Shown piece by piece: positions 8,108 through 17,059 of a DNA stretch of 64,000 nucleotides. The notes under the pieces were generated by a model, which saw only the letters and a program-made list of their open reading frames with translations, did not search any database and was not told where the DNA came from. The translations under genes and the position numbers were made by a program. The stretch comes from Thermotalea metallivorans. GTDB lineage: Bacteria > Bacillota > Clostridia > Peptostreptococcales > Thermotaleaceae. The stretch spans positions 169,165 through 233,164 of the forward strand of contig NZ_LOEE01000019.1 of the NCBI RefSeq assembly GCF_001562415.1. The letters are read 5' to 3'. Numbering within the stretch: position 1 is the first letter of the stretch; each line of letters begins with the position of its first letter.

Positions 8108-9019
8108 ATGGATTTTAGACAACTGGAAACCTTTGTAACAATCGCAAAACTAAAAAGTTTTTCTAAAGCTGCAGATCATCTGTTTTTAACACAGCCCACC
8201 ATTAGCAATCATATACAAAATTTAGAAAAAGAATTGGGAACAATCCTCATCAATCGTTCCAATAAAAAGGTGACCCTGACAAAAGCAGGGGAAATTCTGT
8301 TTGCCCATGCAATGGATATTTTAAACAAAAAAGAACAAACTTTGTTTTCTTTAAAATCATTTCAAGGAAAAATCGAAGGAACCTTGGAGATTGCCTCCAG
8401 CAGTATCCCTGAACAATATATTCTTCCTTCGTTGCTAAATTCCTTTCATACATTATACCCCGATGTAAAGTTTCATTTGCTGCATTATGACTCGGAACAG
8501 GTTGTAGACAGCATATGCAACGGTGAAATAGACTTCGGCATCGTAGGGGCCAAAAATGATACCAAGCACTTAAGCTATATAGAGATCATGGAAGATACTC
8601 TGCTGATGATCGCTCCCTATACCGATGCTTATAAAAATATAAATGAAATCACCTTAGACCAACTGCTCCATGAAAAAATTATCCTTCGGGAAGAAGGATC
8701 CGGTACAAGAAAAATTTTTGAGAAGGCCCTGGCAGCCCGCAATCTTTCTATGGAGGACTTTCATATCATCGCATATATCGAAAGCATTGAATCCATCAAA
8801 CAATGTGTGAGAAAAGGCCTTGGTGTTTCTATTATTTCACAGCTGGCTGTCGTGGACGAAATAAAATTTCAACTGCTAAAAGCCATAACCATCAAAGATT
8901 TGAAGATCAAACGAAGCTTCTATTTTGTCTATCATAAATATAGGGCATTGTCTCCCTTGGCTGAAACTTTCAAAAATTTTGTTGTAGGGAATAAAGATAT
9001 TATAAAAAATCGGGAGTGA
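8108..9019 (+). CDS. LysR-family transcriptional regulator
   Basis: A 303-residue LTTR. The N-terminal winged HTH is clear (MDFRQLETFVTIAKLKSFSK, then LTQPTISNHIQNLEKELG). Residues 90-295 form the periplasmic-binding-like effector domain, with EIDFGIVG and EGSGTR typical of the CysB/CysL-like branch. ATG 8108 follows TTTGGAG. The effector is unknown. The adjacent target candidates are itself and the divergent AlbA-domain gene. Confidence 0.92.
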   Translation: MDFRQLETFVTIAKLKSFSKAADHLFLTQPTISNHIQNLEKELGTILINRSNKKVTLTKAGEILFAHAMDILNKKEQTLFSLKSFQGKIEGTLEIASSSIPEQYILPSLLNSFHTLYPDVKFHLLHYDSEQVVDSICNGEIDFGIVGAKNDTKHLSYIEIMEDTLLMIAPYTDAYKNINEITLDQLLHEKIILREEGSGTRKIFEKALAARNLSMEDFHIIAYIESIESIKQCVRKGLGVSIISQLAVVDEIKFQLLKAITIKDLKIKRSFYFVYHKYRALSPLAETFKNFVVGNKDIIKNRE

Positions 9020-9035
9020 AAATTCCCGATTTTTT
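9005..9035 (+). terminator. Terminator shared by convergent LysR and aminopeptidase genes
   Basis: AAAAATCGGGA / TCCCGATTTTTT arms around an 8-base loop; symmetric enough to act in both directions. It overlaps the LysR stop at 9019 and ends at the aminopeptidase stop at 9034. Confidence 0.85.
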
Positions 9036-10461
9036 ATGCTTTGAAAAACGCTTTATAAGCCTTATAGGTCATATAGACATCTACTTTGCTCACGATCTCC
9101 ATGGGAGCGTGCATGCTCAGCACCGGTACGCCACAATCCACAACCTCAGCACCATAATTCGCCAGTATATATGCAATGGTCCCACCACCGCCCTGATCAA
9201 CCTTTCCCAATTCTCCAATCTGCCATATAACGCCATTGTCATGGAATATCCTTCGTACCTCAGCTAAAAATTCAGCATTGGCATCATTAGACCCTGACTT
9301 TCCTCTGACACCGGTATACTTCACCAGGATAACACCCTTTCCAAGAAAGGCGGCATTTCTCTTATCCATGACATCTGGAAAATTCGGATCAAAACCTGCC
9401 CCCACATCCCCTGACAACACTTTGGAATTGGCCATAGCTCTTCTTACCTTTAATTCACTATAATCCTTGCTCTGGGCTGCAATCAGTTCAGCAACGGCAT
9501 TTTCAAAAAATCTGGATTCCATCCCTGTATTCCCCATACTTCCAACTTCTTCCTTATCTACAAATAGGGCCACAGCTGTTCTAACCGGATTCTCCATTTC
9601 TACAATCGCCTGCAAAGCAGCAAAAGAACATACTCTATCGTCGTGGCCATACGCCCCTACCATACTTCTATCAATTCCTACATCCCTTGCTTTTCCCGCA
9701 GGAACAACTTCAATTTCTGCAACTAGAAAATCATCTTCTTCGATTCCATATTTCTCATGAAGCAGCTTCATCACTTGATACTTTACTCTCTCTTTGACCG
9801 ATGCATCCTCATAGGGAATACTGCCGATAAGAACATTTAAACCTTCTCCCGTGATTCCTTCACTTAATTTTTTTTCTATCTGATCCTTCGACAAGTGGGG
9901 AAGTAAATCTGTAATAAAGAATGTCGGATCATTTTCATCTTCTCCAATAACAATTCTCAATTTTTTACCGTCTTTTCTCGTTACAACCCCATGCAAAGCC
10001 AGAGGTATGGCAGTCCATTGATACTTCTTAATTCCGCCATAATAATGGGTTTTCAGCAAGGCCAACCCCCCATCTTCATATAATGGAAAAGGCTTAAGGT
10101 CTAATCTTGGCACATCCACATGGGCACCCACAATATTCATGCCATATTCCAGGGCTTCCTTGCCAAGAATAAAAAGGGCGGCAGCTTTTCCCTTATTGTT
10201 GGCATAGACTTTTAAGCCTTCTTTCACCTCAATTTTACCCTTGATCACATCCGCTATATTTACAAAGCCCCTTTCTTCTGCCAATCGAATAATCTCTTCA
10301 ATACATTCTCTCTCAGTTTTTCCTTTGTCCAAAAATTGCTTATAAACATCATTGAGTGCATATACTTTTTCCCTTTCATCGGCACTGAGTTGATCCCATC
10401 CATTTTTAAATTCATAGATGATCCTATCTTGACATTCCTGTATTTTTGTTTGCTCCGTCAA
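9034..10461 (-). CDS. M18-family aminopeptidase
   Basis: A 475-residue cytosolic zinc aminopeptidase that removes N-terminal residues from peptides. Family motifs: GAHVDVPRLD (first His and Asp ligands), GAYGHDDR, the catalytic DKEEVGS, then GDVGAGFDPN and SMHAPMEIVSK near the C-terminus. Start is a TTG at 10461, five to six bases after GGAGAGGG. A single gene with the LysR gene converging on it. Confidence 0.93.
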   Translation of the reverse strand: MTEQTKIQECQDRIIYEFKNGWDQLSADEREKVYALNDVYKQFLDKGKTERECIEEIIRLAEERGFVNIADVIKGKIEVKEGLKVYANNKGKAAALFILGKEALEYGMNIVGAHVDVPRLDLKPFPLYEDGGLALLKTHYYGGIKKYQWTAIPLALHGVVTRKDGKKLRIVIGEDENDPTFFITDLLPHLSKDQIEKKLSEGITGEGLNVLIGSIPYEDASVKERVKYQVMKLLHEKYGIEEDDFLVAEIEVVPAGKARDVGIDRSMVGAYGHDDRVCSFAALQAIVEMENPVRTAVALFVDKEEVGSMGNTGMESRFFENAVAELIAAQSKDYSELKVRRAMANSKVLSGDVGAGFDPNFPDVMDKRNAAFLGKGVILVKYTGVRGKSGSNDANAEFLAEVRRIFHDNGVIWQIGELGKVDQGGGGTIAYILANYGAEVVDCGVPVLSMHAPMEIVSKVDVYMTYKAYKAFFKA

Positions 10462-10626
10462 ACGAATCCCTCTCCTTCATATCAAAAATCTCTTAAAAGC
10501 CCATGACAGAAATTATGAAGCTGTTTTCTATTTTCCAATGTTCATCATTTCCCATGTTCTATAAAAAAAATTATATGTGCAATTGAATTAACTATATCAT
10601 ACCCATCCTAGCAATGTTTGTCAACG

Positions 10627-11055
10627 TCATTGTTTCTCCTCTTGTGAAGTGACATCTTCCGGATAGTTATATTCTTCTCCAGCAGCTTCATAATTATTGC
10701 TGTAGTATCCATTATCTTCTTTTCTATGAAAAACAAAAAATTCTTCTCTACATACATTGGATTTTTTGATGTCCCTCAAGTACTCTTTCAGCTTATAACC
10801 TAATGTATCGATGACCTCATCGATCAATTCTCCCAAATCATCGGCTCTGTCTACTGCATCCTTTACATCATCTTTGCTGGAAAAAGCAATGTGATTGAAT
10901 TCTTCAGCCGCATCCACCAATACCCGGTAAGAAGTTGTCAACCCGTTCAATATGGATGATAATTGCTCCACTTCGCCAGCCAAACATTCTCTCCTCAGCC
11001 TTGTAATCTCTATATAAGTCTTCAAATCTCTGCAAGATATATGTTCATTTTTCAT
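10627..11055 (-). CDS. Hypothetical helical protein
   Basis: 142 residues from ATG 11055 (GAGGTGAGATGAA upstream). Residues 1-100 are rich in helix- and coiled-coil-forming residues; the tail is acidic and Asn/Tyr/Glu-rich (NNYEAAGEEYNY). No signal peptide or membrane segment. I do not recognise the family. It lies downstream of degU in the same direction but beyond the degU terminator, so it probably has its own promoter. Confidence 0.7.
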   Translation of the reverse strand: MKNEHISCRDLKTYIEITRLRRECLAGEVEQLSSILNGLTTSYRVLVDAAEEFNHIAFSSKDDVKDAVDRADDLGELIDEVIDTLGYKLKEYLRDIKKSNVCREEFFVFHRKEDNGYYSNNYEAAGEEYNYPEDVTSQEEKQ

Positions 11056-11114
11056 TTCATCTCACCTCAAACAAGGTTTATGGTTAATATATATTTAAAA
11101 TGTCAACAAAATAG

Positions 11115-11145
11115 AAAAAGATTTAGGTTTCCCCTAAATCTTTTT
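11115..11145 (-). terminator. Terminator of degSU
   Basis: AAAAAGATTTAGG / CCTAAATCTTTTT stem with a 5-base loop. The degU stop codon is inside the stem. Confidence 0.85.
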
Positions 11146-11793
11146 TATATTATGCTTATACGCATAGATGGCGGCTTGGGTCCTATCATTGACATCAATC
11201 TTTTTAAAAATATTGGAAACATGATTTTTGACGGTTTTTTCACTGATAAACAAAGTATCGGCAATCTCCTTATTATTCTTCCCTTCTGCAATAAGGCCTA
11301 AAACTTCATATTCTCTTCTTGTGAGCCGTTCTTTTTTAAATTCGTCATCATCTAATCTTCCTTTTTTGTTAAATTCTTTTACCAAGGAAGCCGCTAAAGA
11401 CGGATGAATATAAGACTCTCCACTATGGACATCGCGGATGGCTTTAATTAAACTGGAAGACTCTGCATCCTTTAACACATATCCCGATGCACCAATATTG
11501 ATGGTTTCAAATAAATATTCCCTATCCTCATGGATGGTGAGCATGATGATTTTGCTGTCTAACCCCATATCCTTCAGCCTTCTCAAGGCCTGTATTCCGT
11601 TCATCTTGGGCATGTTGATATCCATCAAGATAACATGGGGTTTCAACTGCTGGGATTTTTTAATGGCGTCTTCCCCGTCAACGGCAAGTTCTATGACTTC
11701 CATATCTTCTTCTAACTCTAAAATCTGCTTTAACCCTTGCCGCATTAGTGAATGATCATCTGCAATAAGTACCTTAATTTTCGACTTCATCAT
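11134..11793 (-). CDS. degU: DegU-type response regulator
   Basis: 219 residues: a receiver domain with the acidic pair ADD, phospho-acceptor in ILMDINMP and the KDA lysine, then a LuxR/NarL HTH ([21 protein letters not shown]). The start at 11793 is set by AGGAGG inside the end of degS; a second ATG follows immediately. It overlaps degS by 20 bases, so the two are translationally coupled. In Bacillus DegU controls exoenzymes, motility and biofilm; targets here are unknown. Confidence 0.93.
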   Translation of the reverse strand: MMKSKIKVLIADDHSLMRQGLKQILELEEDMEVIELAVDGEDAIKKSQQLKPHVILMDINMPKMNGIQALRRLKDMGLDSKIIMLTIHEDREYLFETINIGASGYVLKDAESSSLIKAIRDVHSGESYIHPSLAASLVKEFNKKGRLDDDEFKKERLTRREYEVLGLIAEGKNNKEIADTLFISEKTVKNHVSNIFKKIDVNDRTQAAIYAYKHNIKKI

Positions 11794-12958
11794 AATTTTC
11801 CTCCTCATCTCCTAAAGGAATTGATATTTTGATTCGCGTGCCTGTTCCTAAATTACTGTCAATGTCCATTGTTCCTTTCAGCAGCTCTACCCTTTCCCGC
11901 ATAGCCAGCAAGCCAAAGCCCCCTTCTTCTCTGCCGGATTTTAGCTGTTTTTCCACATCAAATCCAATGCCATCATCGAAAATCAGCATATGAATGGTTT
12001 TATGAATAATTTCAAGCTTAATCACAACCGTTGTGGCCCGGGCATACTTCCTTACATTGTTCAATGCTTCCTGTACAATTCTGAATAAAGAAAGCTGAAT
12101 CGTTGAATCCATCACCTCATTTTTTGCAATAACGGAAAAGTCTACATTAATTTTTGTTTCCTCTTCGAAATTCAATATAAAACGCTGAATCGTTGGGACC
12201 AAGCCCAAGTCATCCAAGGACATGGGACGTAAATCATAGATAATCTTTCTCACATCCCTTAGACACTCCCTGCCGATATTTCTCAACTGACTCAGTTCAA
12301 ATTTAGCTTTTTCAATATCTCGATCAATAAGTCTCTCACATATTTCTGCTTTGATCACCAAATTGGCCATCAATTGCGCCGGTCCGTCATGAATATCCCT
12401 GGCAATCCGCTGCCGTTCTTCCTCTTGGGCTTTTAATACCTTGATTCCCATGATCTGCCTTTGCTGCATATCCTCCAGATGTCCTACCACATCTTGCAGA
12501 TTTCCGCTGAGATACCCCATCACAACACCAACCTGTGAAACAAGATTTTCAGCTTTTTTTACAACTTCATAGGAACTTTTCAGTCTTTTCTCCAGATCTG
12601 TTCTTTGTTTGATTAATTCTTTTTCCTCCTGCCTCTTTAAAGTAATCTTGACCTGCAGATCTTTTGCATTTTCATAGGCAGTCTTAATATCTTTCTCGCT
12701 GTATAGAGAAAAGTTTCTGCTGACATTGACAAGCTTTTTTCTACTTTCTTTTTCTAAAATTTCCAGCCGATCCACTTCCTGAATCACCATTGCAGTCTTT
12801 TTTTTGATTTCCTCCACTTGCTGCTCCAGATTTTTGCACTCGCTCCTTGCACGCTCAGCAATTTCAAATATCTCATTCTTTCCTTTTTCGATTGCGTCAA
12901 TCGTATTTCTGACAATCTCATTGATCTTTTTTATATCCATCTGATGCCGATAATTCAT
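11774..12958 (-). CDS. degS: DegS-type cytoplasmic sensor kinase
   Basis: 394 residues without membrane segments. A long coiled-coil DegS sensor domain (about 10-170) precedes a HisKA_3 box with the phospho-acceptor in [10 protein letters not shown] and a HATPase domain with DDGIGFD. ATG 12958 follows GAGG with 7-base spacing. First gene of degSU. No transmembrane input, so it responds to a cytosolic signal or partner, as in Bacillus. Confidence 0.93.
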   Translation of the reverse strand: MNYRHQMDIKKINEIVRNTIDAIEKGKNEIFEIAERARSECKNLEQQVEEIKKKTAMVIQEVDRLEILEKESRKKLVNVSRNFSLYSEKDIKTAYENAKDLQVKITLKRQEEKELIKQRTDLEKRLKSSYEVVKKAENLVSQVGVVMGYLSGNLQDVVGHLEDMQQRQIMGIKVLKAQEEERQRIARDIHDGPAQLMANLVIKAEICERLIDRDIEKAKFELSQLRNIGRECLRDVRKIIYDLRPMSLDDLGLVPTIQRFILNFEEETKINVDFSVIAKNEVMDSTIQLSLFRIVQEALNNVRKYARATTVVIKLEIIHKTIHMLIFDDGIGFDVEKQLKSGREEGGFGLLAMRERVELLKGTMDIDSNLGTGTRIKISIPLGDEEENYDEVEN

Positions 12959-13107
12959 AGCCACACCTCAAACCATTCCTTCATTTGCAGTATTTCACAC
13001 ATGCTAATACCTTTATTTCTGCATGATCTTTTAATTATCCTTCTCCAGCTTACTGTAAAATTATGAAAATAGTACTTTTTATCTATAGAACTACCTTTTC
13101 TGAGAAA

Positions 13108-13235
13108 AACAAAGTCTTCCCTTGAAGGATGTAAAGGAAGACTTTGTTGAAATATCTTTTGATGAAAATTATGACTTATCCCCAATGTATGAAAATATAT
13201 CGTTGCCTATATGCTATAAAAAAAGGGATCGTATG
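13108..13235 (-). repeat. Partial copy (D) of repeat family 1
   Basis: The arms AACAAAGTCTTCC (13108) and GGAAGACTTTGTT (13135) form the internal hairpin of family 1, followed by sequence matching the full copy at 19137-19351 (for example AAATTATGACTTATC). The terminal repeats are lost. It lies between the gene at 13246 and degS. Confidence 0.65.
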
Positions 13236-13247
13236 GATTACGTCCCT
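13217..13247 (-). terminator. Terminator of 13246-13740 gene
   Basis: AGGGACGT / ACGATCCCT arms, then a run of seven T on the minus strand. The stop codon overlaps the hairpin. Confidence 0.75.
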
Positions 13248-13740
13248 ACTGGCTCACCGTATAATCACTCAATTTCCATGATTCATTTTCTTTTTTCAAA
13301 ATTACACGATAGCGAATCTGTTCTTCATAATTTCCATATAAACCTTCCATTTTCCACAATACATCTATCTCTGCCTCCATCCCTGTCCTGCCATATGCTA
13401 CATTTTCTATATTGAAAACCTCTACGCCCATTATTTTCTCCAGATCTGTCGGAAATGCCACAGCATCTTGAAATGCTTTCTTATCAAAAGTTAGCAAAGG
13501 TTCTGCAACAATTTCTTCAAGTTTTTGAGAATATTTTATGAGATTTTTTGGCTCTTGGTATAATTTATTCCATAAGACTGCTCTTTCTGCAAAAAGATGC
13601 TGTATGATTTGTTTTTCCTTTTCAAATTCTCGGGCTTTTGCTTCGGTTTTTAAATGCTCCACCCTTTCATTTGCAAAAATTGAATGCACATGCATCATTA
13701 ATGCAATCAATGCTAAAAATAACAGCAAAACCTTTTTCAT
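13246..13740 (-). CDS. Secreted or membrane-anchored protein of unknown function
   Basis: 164 residues. Residues 1-24 form a signal peptide or N-terminal anchor (MKKVLLLFLALIALMMHVHS) with a possible cleavage after IFA. The rest is charged and helical, ending in a beta-rich segment (YRVILKKENESWKLSDY) like the NTF2/DUF4878 fold of small extracytoplasmic proteins. Family not recognised. Monocistronic, leftward, before degS. Confidence 0.75.
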   Translation of the reverse strand: MKKVLLLFLALIALMMHVHSIFANERVEHLKTEAKAREFEKEKQIIQHLFAERAVLWNKLYQEPKNLIKYSQKLEEIVAEPLLTFDKKAFQDAVAFPTDLEKIMGVEVFNIENVAYGRTGMEAEIDVLWKMEGLYGNYEEQIRYRVILKKENESWKLSDYTVSQ

Positions 13741-13956
13741 ATGTTCATCCCCCTATATATTGTATCTTGAAATAAATTATATACTATTTATGGTATGAAA
13801 TTTGGTTTTTGCTGTTGTCAAATCAATTTTTTTCTCTACAGAAAACTCTATTTTTTGTTTTTTTCCTACATGGGATGCATAGACATACAATTGTACAAAA
13901 AATCCAATGGCTATCAGGAGGATTTCTGGCTGAAAACAAAGCAAAACAATCTTCAT

Positions 13957-14173
13957 AAACCCTTGGGATTTAGGCTTCGTCACGAATCAGCAATCCGCTT
14001 TTTTCCTTATAACCCGTAGGAAATTATGGACTTTCCTAAATTGTAGATAAGTCATAATTTCTGTCATGGGTTTCAACAAAGTCTTTCTTTCAATCTTCCA
14101 ACGGAAGACTTTGTTATTTTTTTATTTAGAAAAGGGGTGCAGGTCCGAGCAGGAAGCCAAATCTCAAGGGTTT
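13957..14173 (+). repeat. Repeat family 1, full copy A
   Basis: About 217 bp bounded by inverted ends AAACCCTTGGGATTTAGG and CCAAATCTCAAGGGTTT, with an internal hairpin AACAAAGTCTT/AAGACTTTGTT plus T-run at 14075-14122. It is the reverse complement of 19137-19351, with only scattered differences. It has no coding capacity, so a MITE-like non-autonomous element is likely. It lies between cheW and the gene at 13246. The rest of 13741-14221 holds no supported gene. Confidence 0.85.
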
Positions 14174-14185
14174 GTCTGCAAACTC

Positions 14186-14211
14186 AAATCCCCCTGCCAT
14201 CAGGGGGATTT
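14186..14211 (-). terminator. Hairpin after cheW
   Basis: AAATCCCCCTG / CAGGGGGATTT with a 4-base loop, ten bases beyond the cheW stop at 14222. The stem is strong and the T-run weak. Confidence 0.65.
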
Positions 14212-14221
14212 TGTTGCAATC

Positions 14222-14683
14222 TTATATATTTTGTTGTATATGTTGAATTTTTTCTTTTTCATCATCGGATAGAACTTCTTCCAAATTCAGCAACAGCACA
14301 ATCCGATCCTTCAATTTTCCTACACCCGTTATGTACTTCTTATCTACTCCGGCAATCAGCTCGGGAGCCTGCTCTATATTCTCTTCACTCAATCTTAATA
14401 CCTGGGAGGCTTCATCGACAACAAATCCTACCTGTCTGTTTTTTACATGAATAACAATAATTCTCGTGTCTGAATTTATTTCTGTCTCCTCCAAATTAAA
14501 TCTTTTCTTTAGATTGATGATGGGCGTAATATCTCCCCTGAGATTGATGATCCCATCAACAAACTTTGGGGTATTGGGTACTTTTACACTTGGCTTATAC
14601 TCACTGATTTCCTTCACATTCATAATATCGACCCCATACTCTTCATTGCCTAGCTTAAATATGACATACTGCTTTTCTGCCAT
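14222..14683 (-). CDS. cheW: CheW chemotaxis coupling protein
   Basis: 153 residues, a single CheW domain: EYGVDIMNVKEI near 17, then GIINLRGDITPIINL (about 45-60) and a C-terminal ILLLNLEEVL-like strand. CheW bridges chemoreceptors and the kinase CheA. No other chemotaxis gene is present in the window, so it is a detached copy, perhaps for a non-motility signalling array. ATG 14683 follows GGAGGG. Confidence 0.92.
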   Translation of the reverse strand: MAEKQYVIFKLGNEEYGVDIMNVKEISEYKPSVKVPNTPKFVDGIINLRGDITPIINLKKRFNLEETEINSDTRIIVIHVKNRQVGFVVDEASQVLRLSEENIEQAPELIAGVDKKYITGVGKLKDRIVLLLNLEEVLSDDEKEKIQHIQQNI

Positions 14684-14794
14684 GCATGACCCTCCTTTTG
14701 CTTATTGGTTATATATGAAGCTTCTCCATTTTTGTCAAACTTTCATATATTATATTCTAGGTGTTGAAATATTTTCCTCTCTTTTTATAAAAAA

Positions 14795-14825
14795 AGAAGA
14801 AGAAGTTTCAATTTATTCTTCTTCT
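14795..14825 (-). terminator. Terminator of YnzC-like gene
   Basis: AGAAGAAGAA / TTCTTCTTCT arms, followed on the minus strand by TCTTTTTTTAT. Sixteen bases beyond the stop at 14841. Confidence 0.7.
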
Positions 14826-14840
14826 CTCCTTGCCATGGCA

Positions 14841-15011
14841 TCAATCAACAATTTCTATCTTCTCCAACTGCCTTCTAAAATTTTCGCGAAAAACCGCCAA
14901 ATATTCTTCCCTTAACTGGTTTTGCTCCTTTTTTTCTGCCTCCGTAAGACCTGTCGCCTTTGCCTTTCTTGCAAGAAAATTGATTCTATCCATCTTTTCT
15001 TTATCCAGCAT
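14841..15011 (-). CDS. YnzC/DUF896 family small protein
   Basis: A 56-residue protein, easily missed because of its size. ATG 15011 follows AAGGAGTG. It has the family pattern: RINFLARKAKA, then GLTEAEKKEQ, LREEYL and FRRQLEKIEIVD at the C-terminus. DUF896 (UPF0291) proteins are short two-helix proteins of Firmicutes; Bacillus YnzC is encoded in the SOS operon with yneA. No LexA box is seen here. Function unknown. Confidence 0.9.
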   Translation of the reverse strand: MLDKEKMDRINFLARKAKATGLTEAEKKEQNQLREEYLAVFRENFRRQLEKIEIVD

Positions 15012-15105
15012 TTTCTACACTCCTTTATCCTGTCTTCCCAAGTACCCATTATACAGAAAAGGCATACTTTCGTCAAATGCTCTCCATTGGGGTGCCCCTA
15101 TAACG

Positions 15106-15132
15106 AAAAATGAGGTGTATCACCTCATTTTT
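15106..15132 (-). terminator. Terminator of hutH
   Basis: A perfect 12-bp stem AAAAATGAGGTG / CACCTCATTTTT with loop TAT, six bases beyond the hutH stop. Usable in either direction. Confidence 0.85.
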
Positions 15133-15137
15133 CCCAT

Positions 15138-16664
15138 TTATAGCAATTCACCTACGGCACCTTCCACCGCATTCACAATGGCATGTCCCGATATTAAATC
15201 GGCGCATTTGTTGATATCCACATACATGATGCGATCCTCATGAAGGGTAGCCACTTGTTCTCGAATCTTATCATAGGCAACCCGGGTACCCTTGCCTAAT
15301 CCTTCTGCTCCCCTGAAATCGATGGCTTGTGCTGCCGCCATCAACTCTATGGCCAATACGTTTGTGGTATTGAGCAGTATTTCCCTCGCTTTTCTTGCAG
15401 CAATCGTACCCATACTCACATGATCTTCTTGATTTGCTGAAGATGGGATAGAGTCAACACTGGCCGGGTGTGCTAATACTTTATTTTCCGATACTAGGGC
15501 AGCAGCTGCATATTGGGCAATCATAAATCCGGAATGCAGTCCCCCTTTTTCCGTCAAGAATGCCGGTAAACCGCTTAACTGCGGATTTACCAATCTTTCT
15601 ATTCTCCGTTCTGAAACATTGGCTAATTCAGCTAGGGCTATGCCTAAAAAGTCAAAGGCCAGAGCCATTGGCTGCCCATGGAAATTCCCTCCTGAAATCA
15701 CCGTTTGATCCTCGGCAAAAATTAACGGATTGTCCGTAGCTGCATTGATTTCGATATTGATCTTATTGATTACATAATCAAGGGCATCTCTGCTGGCTCC
15801 GTGAATTTGAGGTATGCACCTTAGCGTATAGGCATCTTGCACCCGAATCTGCCCTTGCCTTGTGGTTAATCTACTTTCTTCTGTCAATTTCAATAGATTT
15901 TGGGCACAATTTATTTGCCCACAGTGGGGTCTTACTTCATGGACACGGGAATCAAAGGCATCTGTAATACCAGTCAATGCCTCTAAGGTTAAAGCTGCAC
16001 CAATATCTGCCAGCTTCACTAACTTCACGGCATCATAAGCAGTTAATGCTCCCACGGCTGTCATAACTTGCGTTCCATTAATTAACGCCAGACCTTCTTT
16101 TGAGGTTAAATGGATAGGCTCTATCCCAGCTTCTTCCATGGCTGTCCTGCCCGGCAATCTTTTGCCCTTATAGAAGGCCTCCCCTTCTCCCAACATCACT
16201 AAAACCATATGGGATAATGGCGCCAAATCACCGCTGGCACCCAAAGAACCCTTTTCAGGAATTACGGGATGAACGCCTTTGTTTAGCATTTCGATCAGTG
16301 TTTGCAGGGTACTTAATCGCACACCGGAAAATCCTTTTGATAATGCATTGGCCCGCAAAAGCATGATGGCACGAACAATTTCTTCCGAAAAAGGATTTCC
16401 TACGCCGCAGGCATGGCTGATAATGAGGTTTCTCTGCAAATCCCTTGTTTCCTCTTTTGTAATAACCACATCGCTAAATTTGCCAAAACCCGTGGTAATG
16501 CCGTATACCACCTTCTCTTTCTCAATAAATTCATCCACTACAGCCCTTGATTTTTTTACTCTTTCTGCCGCTTCTTCCGTAATTTTTACCTGAAAATGAT
16601 TTCTTGCAACTTTCACCACATCTTCAATGGTCAGATGATTTCCATCTATAAAAATCGTATGCAT
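15138..16664 (-). CDS. hutH: Histidine ammonia-lyase
   Basis: 508 residues, normal length. It deaminates histidine to urocanate. The Ala-Ser-Gly triad that forms the MIO electrophile is present in GSLGASGDLAPL, and the catalytic YGITTGFG and NFHGQPMAL motifs are conserved. No hutU, hutI or hutG is next to it, so the rest of the pathway is elsewhere or urocanate has another fate. Start ATG 16664 (GGAGAGAG upstream). It sits in the same genome as a full histidine operon at 51-59 kb. Confidence 0.95.
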   Translation of the reverse strand: MHTIFIDGNHLTIEDVVKVARNHFQVKITEEAAERVKKSRAVVDEFIEKEKVVYGITTGFGKFSDVVITKEETRDLQRNLIISHACGVGNPFSEEIVRAIMLLRANALSKGFSGVRLSTLQTLIEMLNKGVHPVIPEKGSLGASGDLAPLSHMVLVMLGEGEAFYKGKRLPGRTAMEEAGIEPIHLTSKEGLALINGTQVMTAVGALTAYDAVKLVKLADIGAALTLEALTGITDAFDSRVHEVRPHCGQINCAQNLLKLTEESRLTTRQGQIRVQDAYTLRCIPQIHGASRDALDYVINKINIEINAATDNPLIFAEDQTVISGGNFHGQPMALAFDFLGIALAELANVSERRIERLVNPQLSGLPAFLTEKGGLHSGFMIAQYAAAALVSENKVLAHPASVDSIPSSANQEDHVSMGTIAARKAREILLNTTNVLAIELMAAAQAIDFRGAEGLGKGTRVAYDKIREQVATLHEDRIMYVDINKCADLISGHAIVNAVEGAVGELL

Positions 16665-16885
16665 CCTTCTCTCTCCTTTACACTATATTTCTATTTTTGT
16701 ATCTATTATATAATAAATATTCTTGCTATTGTTCATTTTCCCTCTTGATTTTACAAAAAATTTTTAACCCTTCAAATTATTTTAGTATTTTATAAATTTA
16801 TCAAGTTAAAGCGATGGCATTACTTCAAGAATCTTATATAGATTTACAACTTCAAAATTGAATTTACTTAAAAAAGTTATATTTT

Positions 16886-17037
16886 TTGAATAGCAGTTCG
16901 GCCGCCAGTTATCAGTTACCAGTTGCCTGCTACCAGTACTGGTGGCTGATGACGGGTAGCTGGCAACAAAACATTTGCTGCATAAAAAGCTTATCTTCAT
17001 AAAGGCATAAATCAAACTTTAGCGTTGTATGTCTATG
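16886..17037 (+). repeat. Repeat family 2, copy 1 (intergenic 16665-17059)
   Basis: About 152 bp running from TTGAATAGCAG to TTTAGCGTTGTATGTCTAT. The left half holds degenerate CAGTTACC/GGTAGCTGG units able to pair with each other; the middle is AACAAAACATTTGCTGCA. It is the same as 36450-36603 inverted and related to 46144-46301. There is no coding potential. The remainder of the 396-base gap between hutH and the YgiQ gene shows nothing else. Confidence 0.8.
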
Positions 17038-17059
17038 TTTCCAAAAAAGAAGAAGCAGT

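Noticed and set aside
10499..10520. Further fragment of repeat family 1 upstream of the aminopeptidase gene
   Set aside because: Only CCCATGACAGAAATTATGA matches; too short to support as a copy.
13777..13983. 68-codon minus-strand frame with one hydrophobic stretch
   Set aside because: Its start lies in the terminal repeat of family 1 copy A and no clear ribosome site is present; probably not a gene.
16886..17037. CRISPR-like iterated units
   Set aside because: Units are short, degenerate and contiguous without uniform spacers; there is no cas gene. It is a dispersed repeat family.
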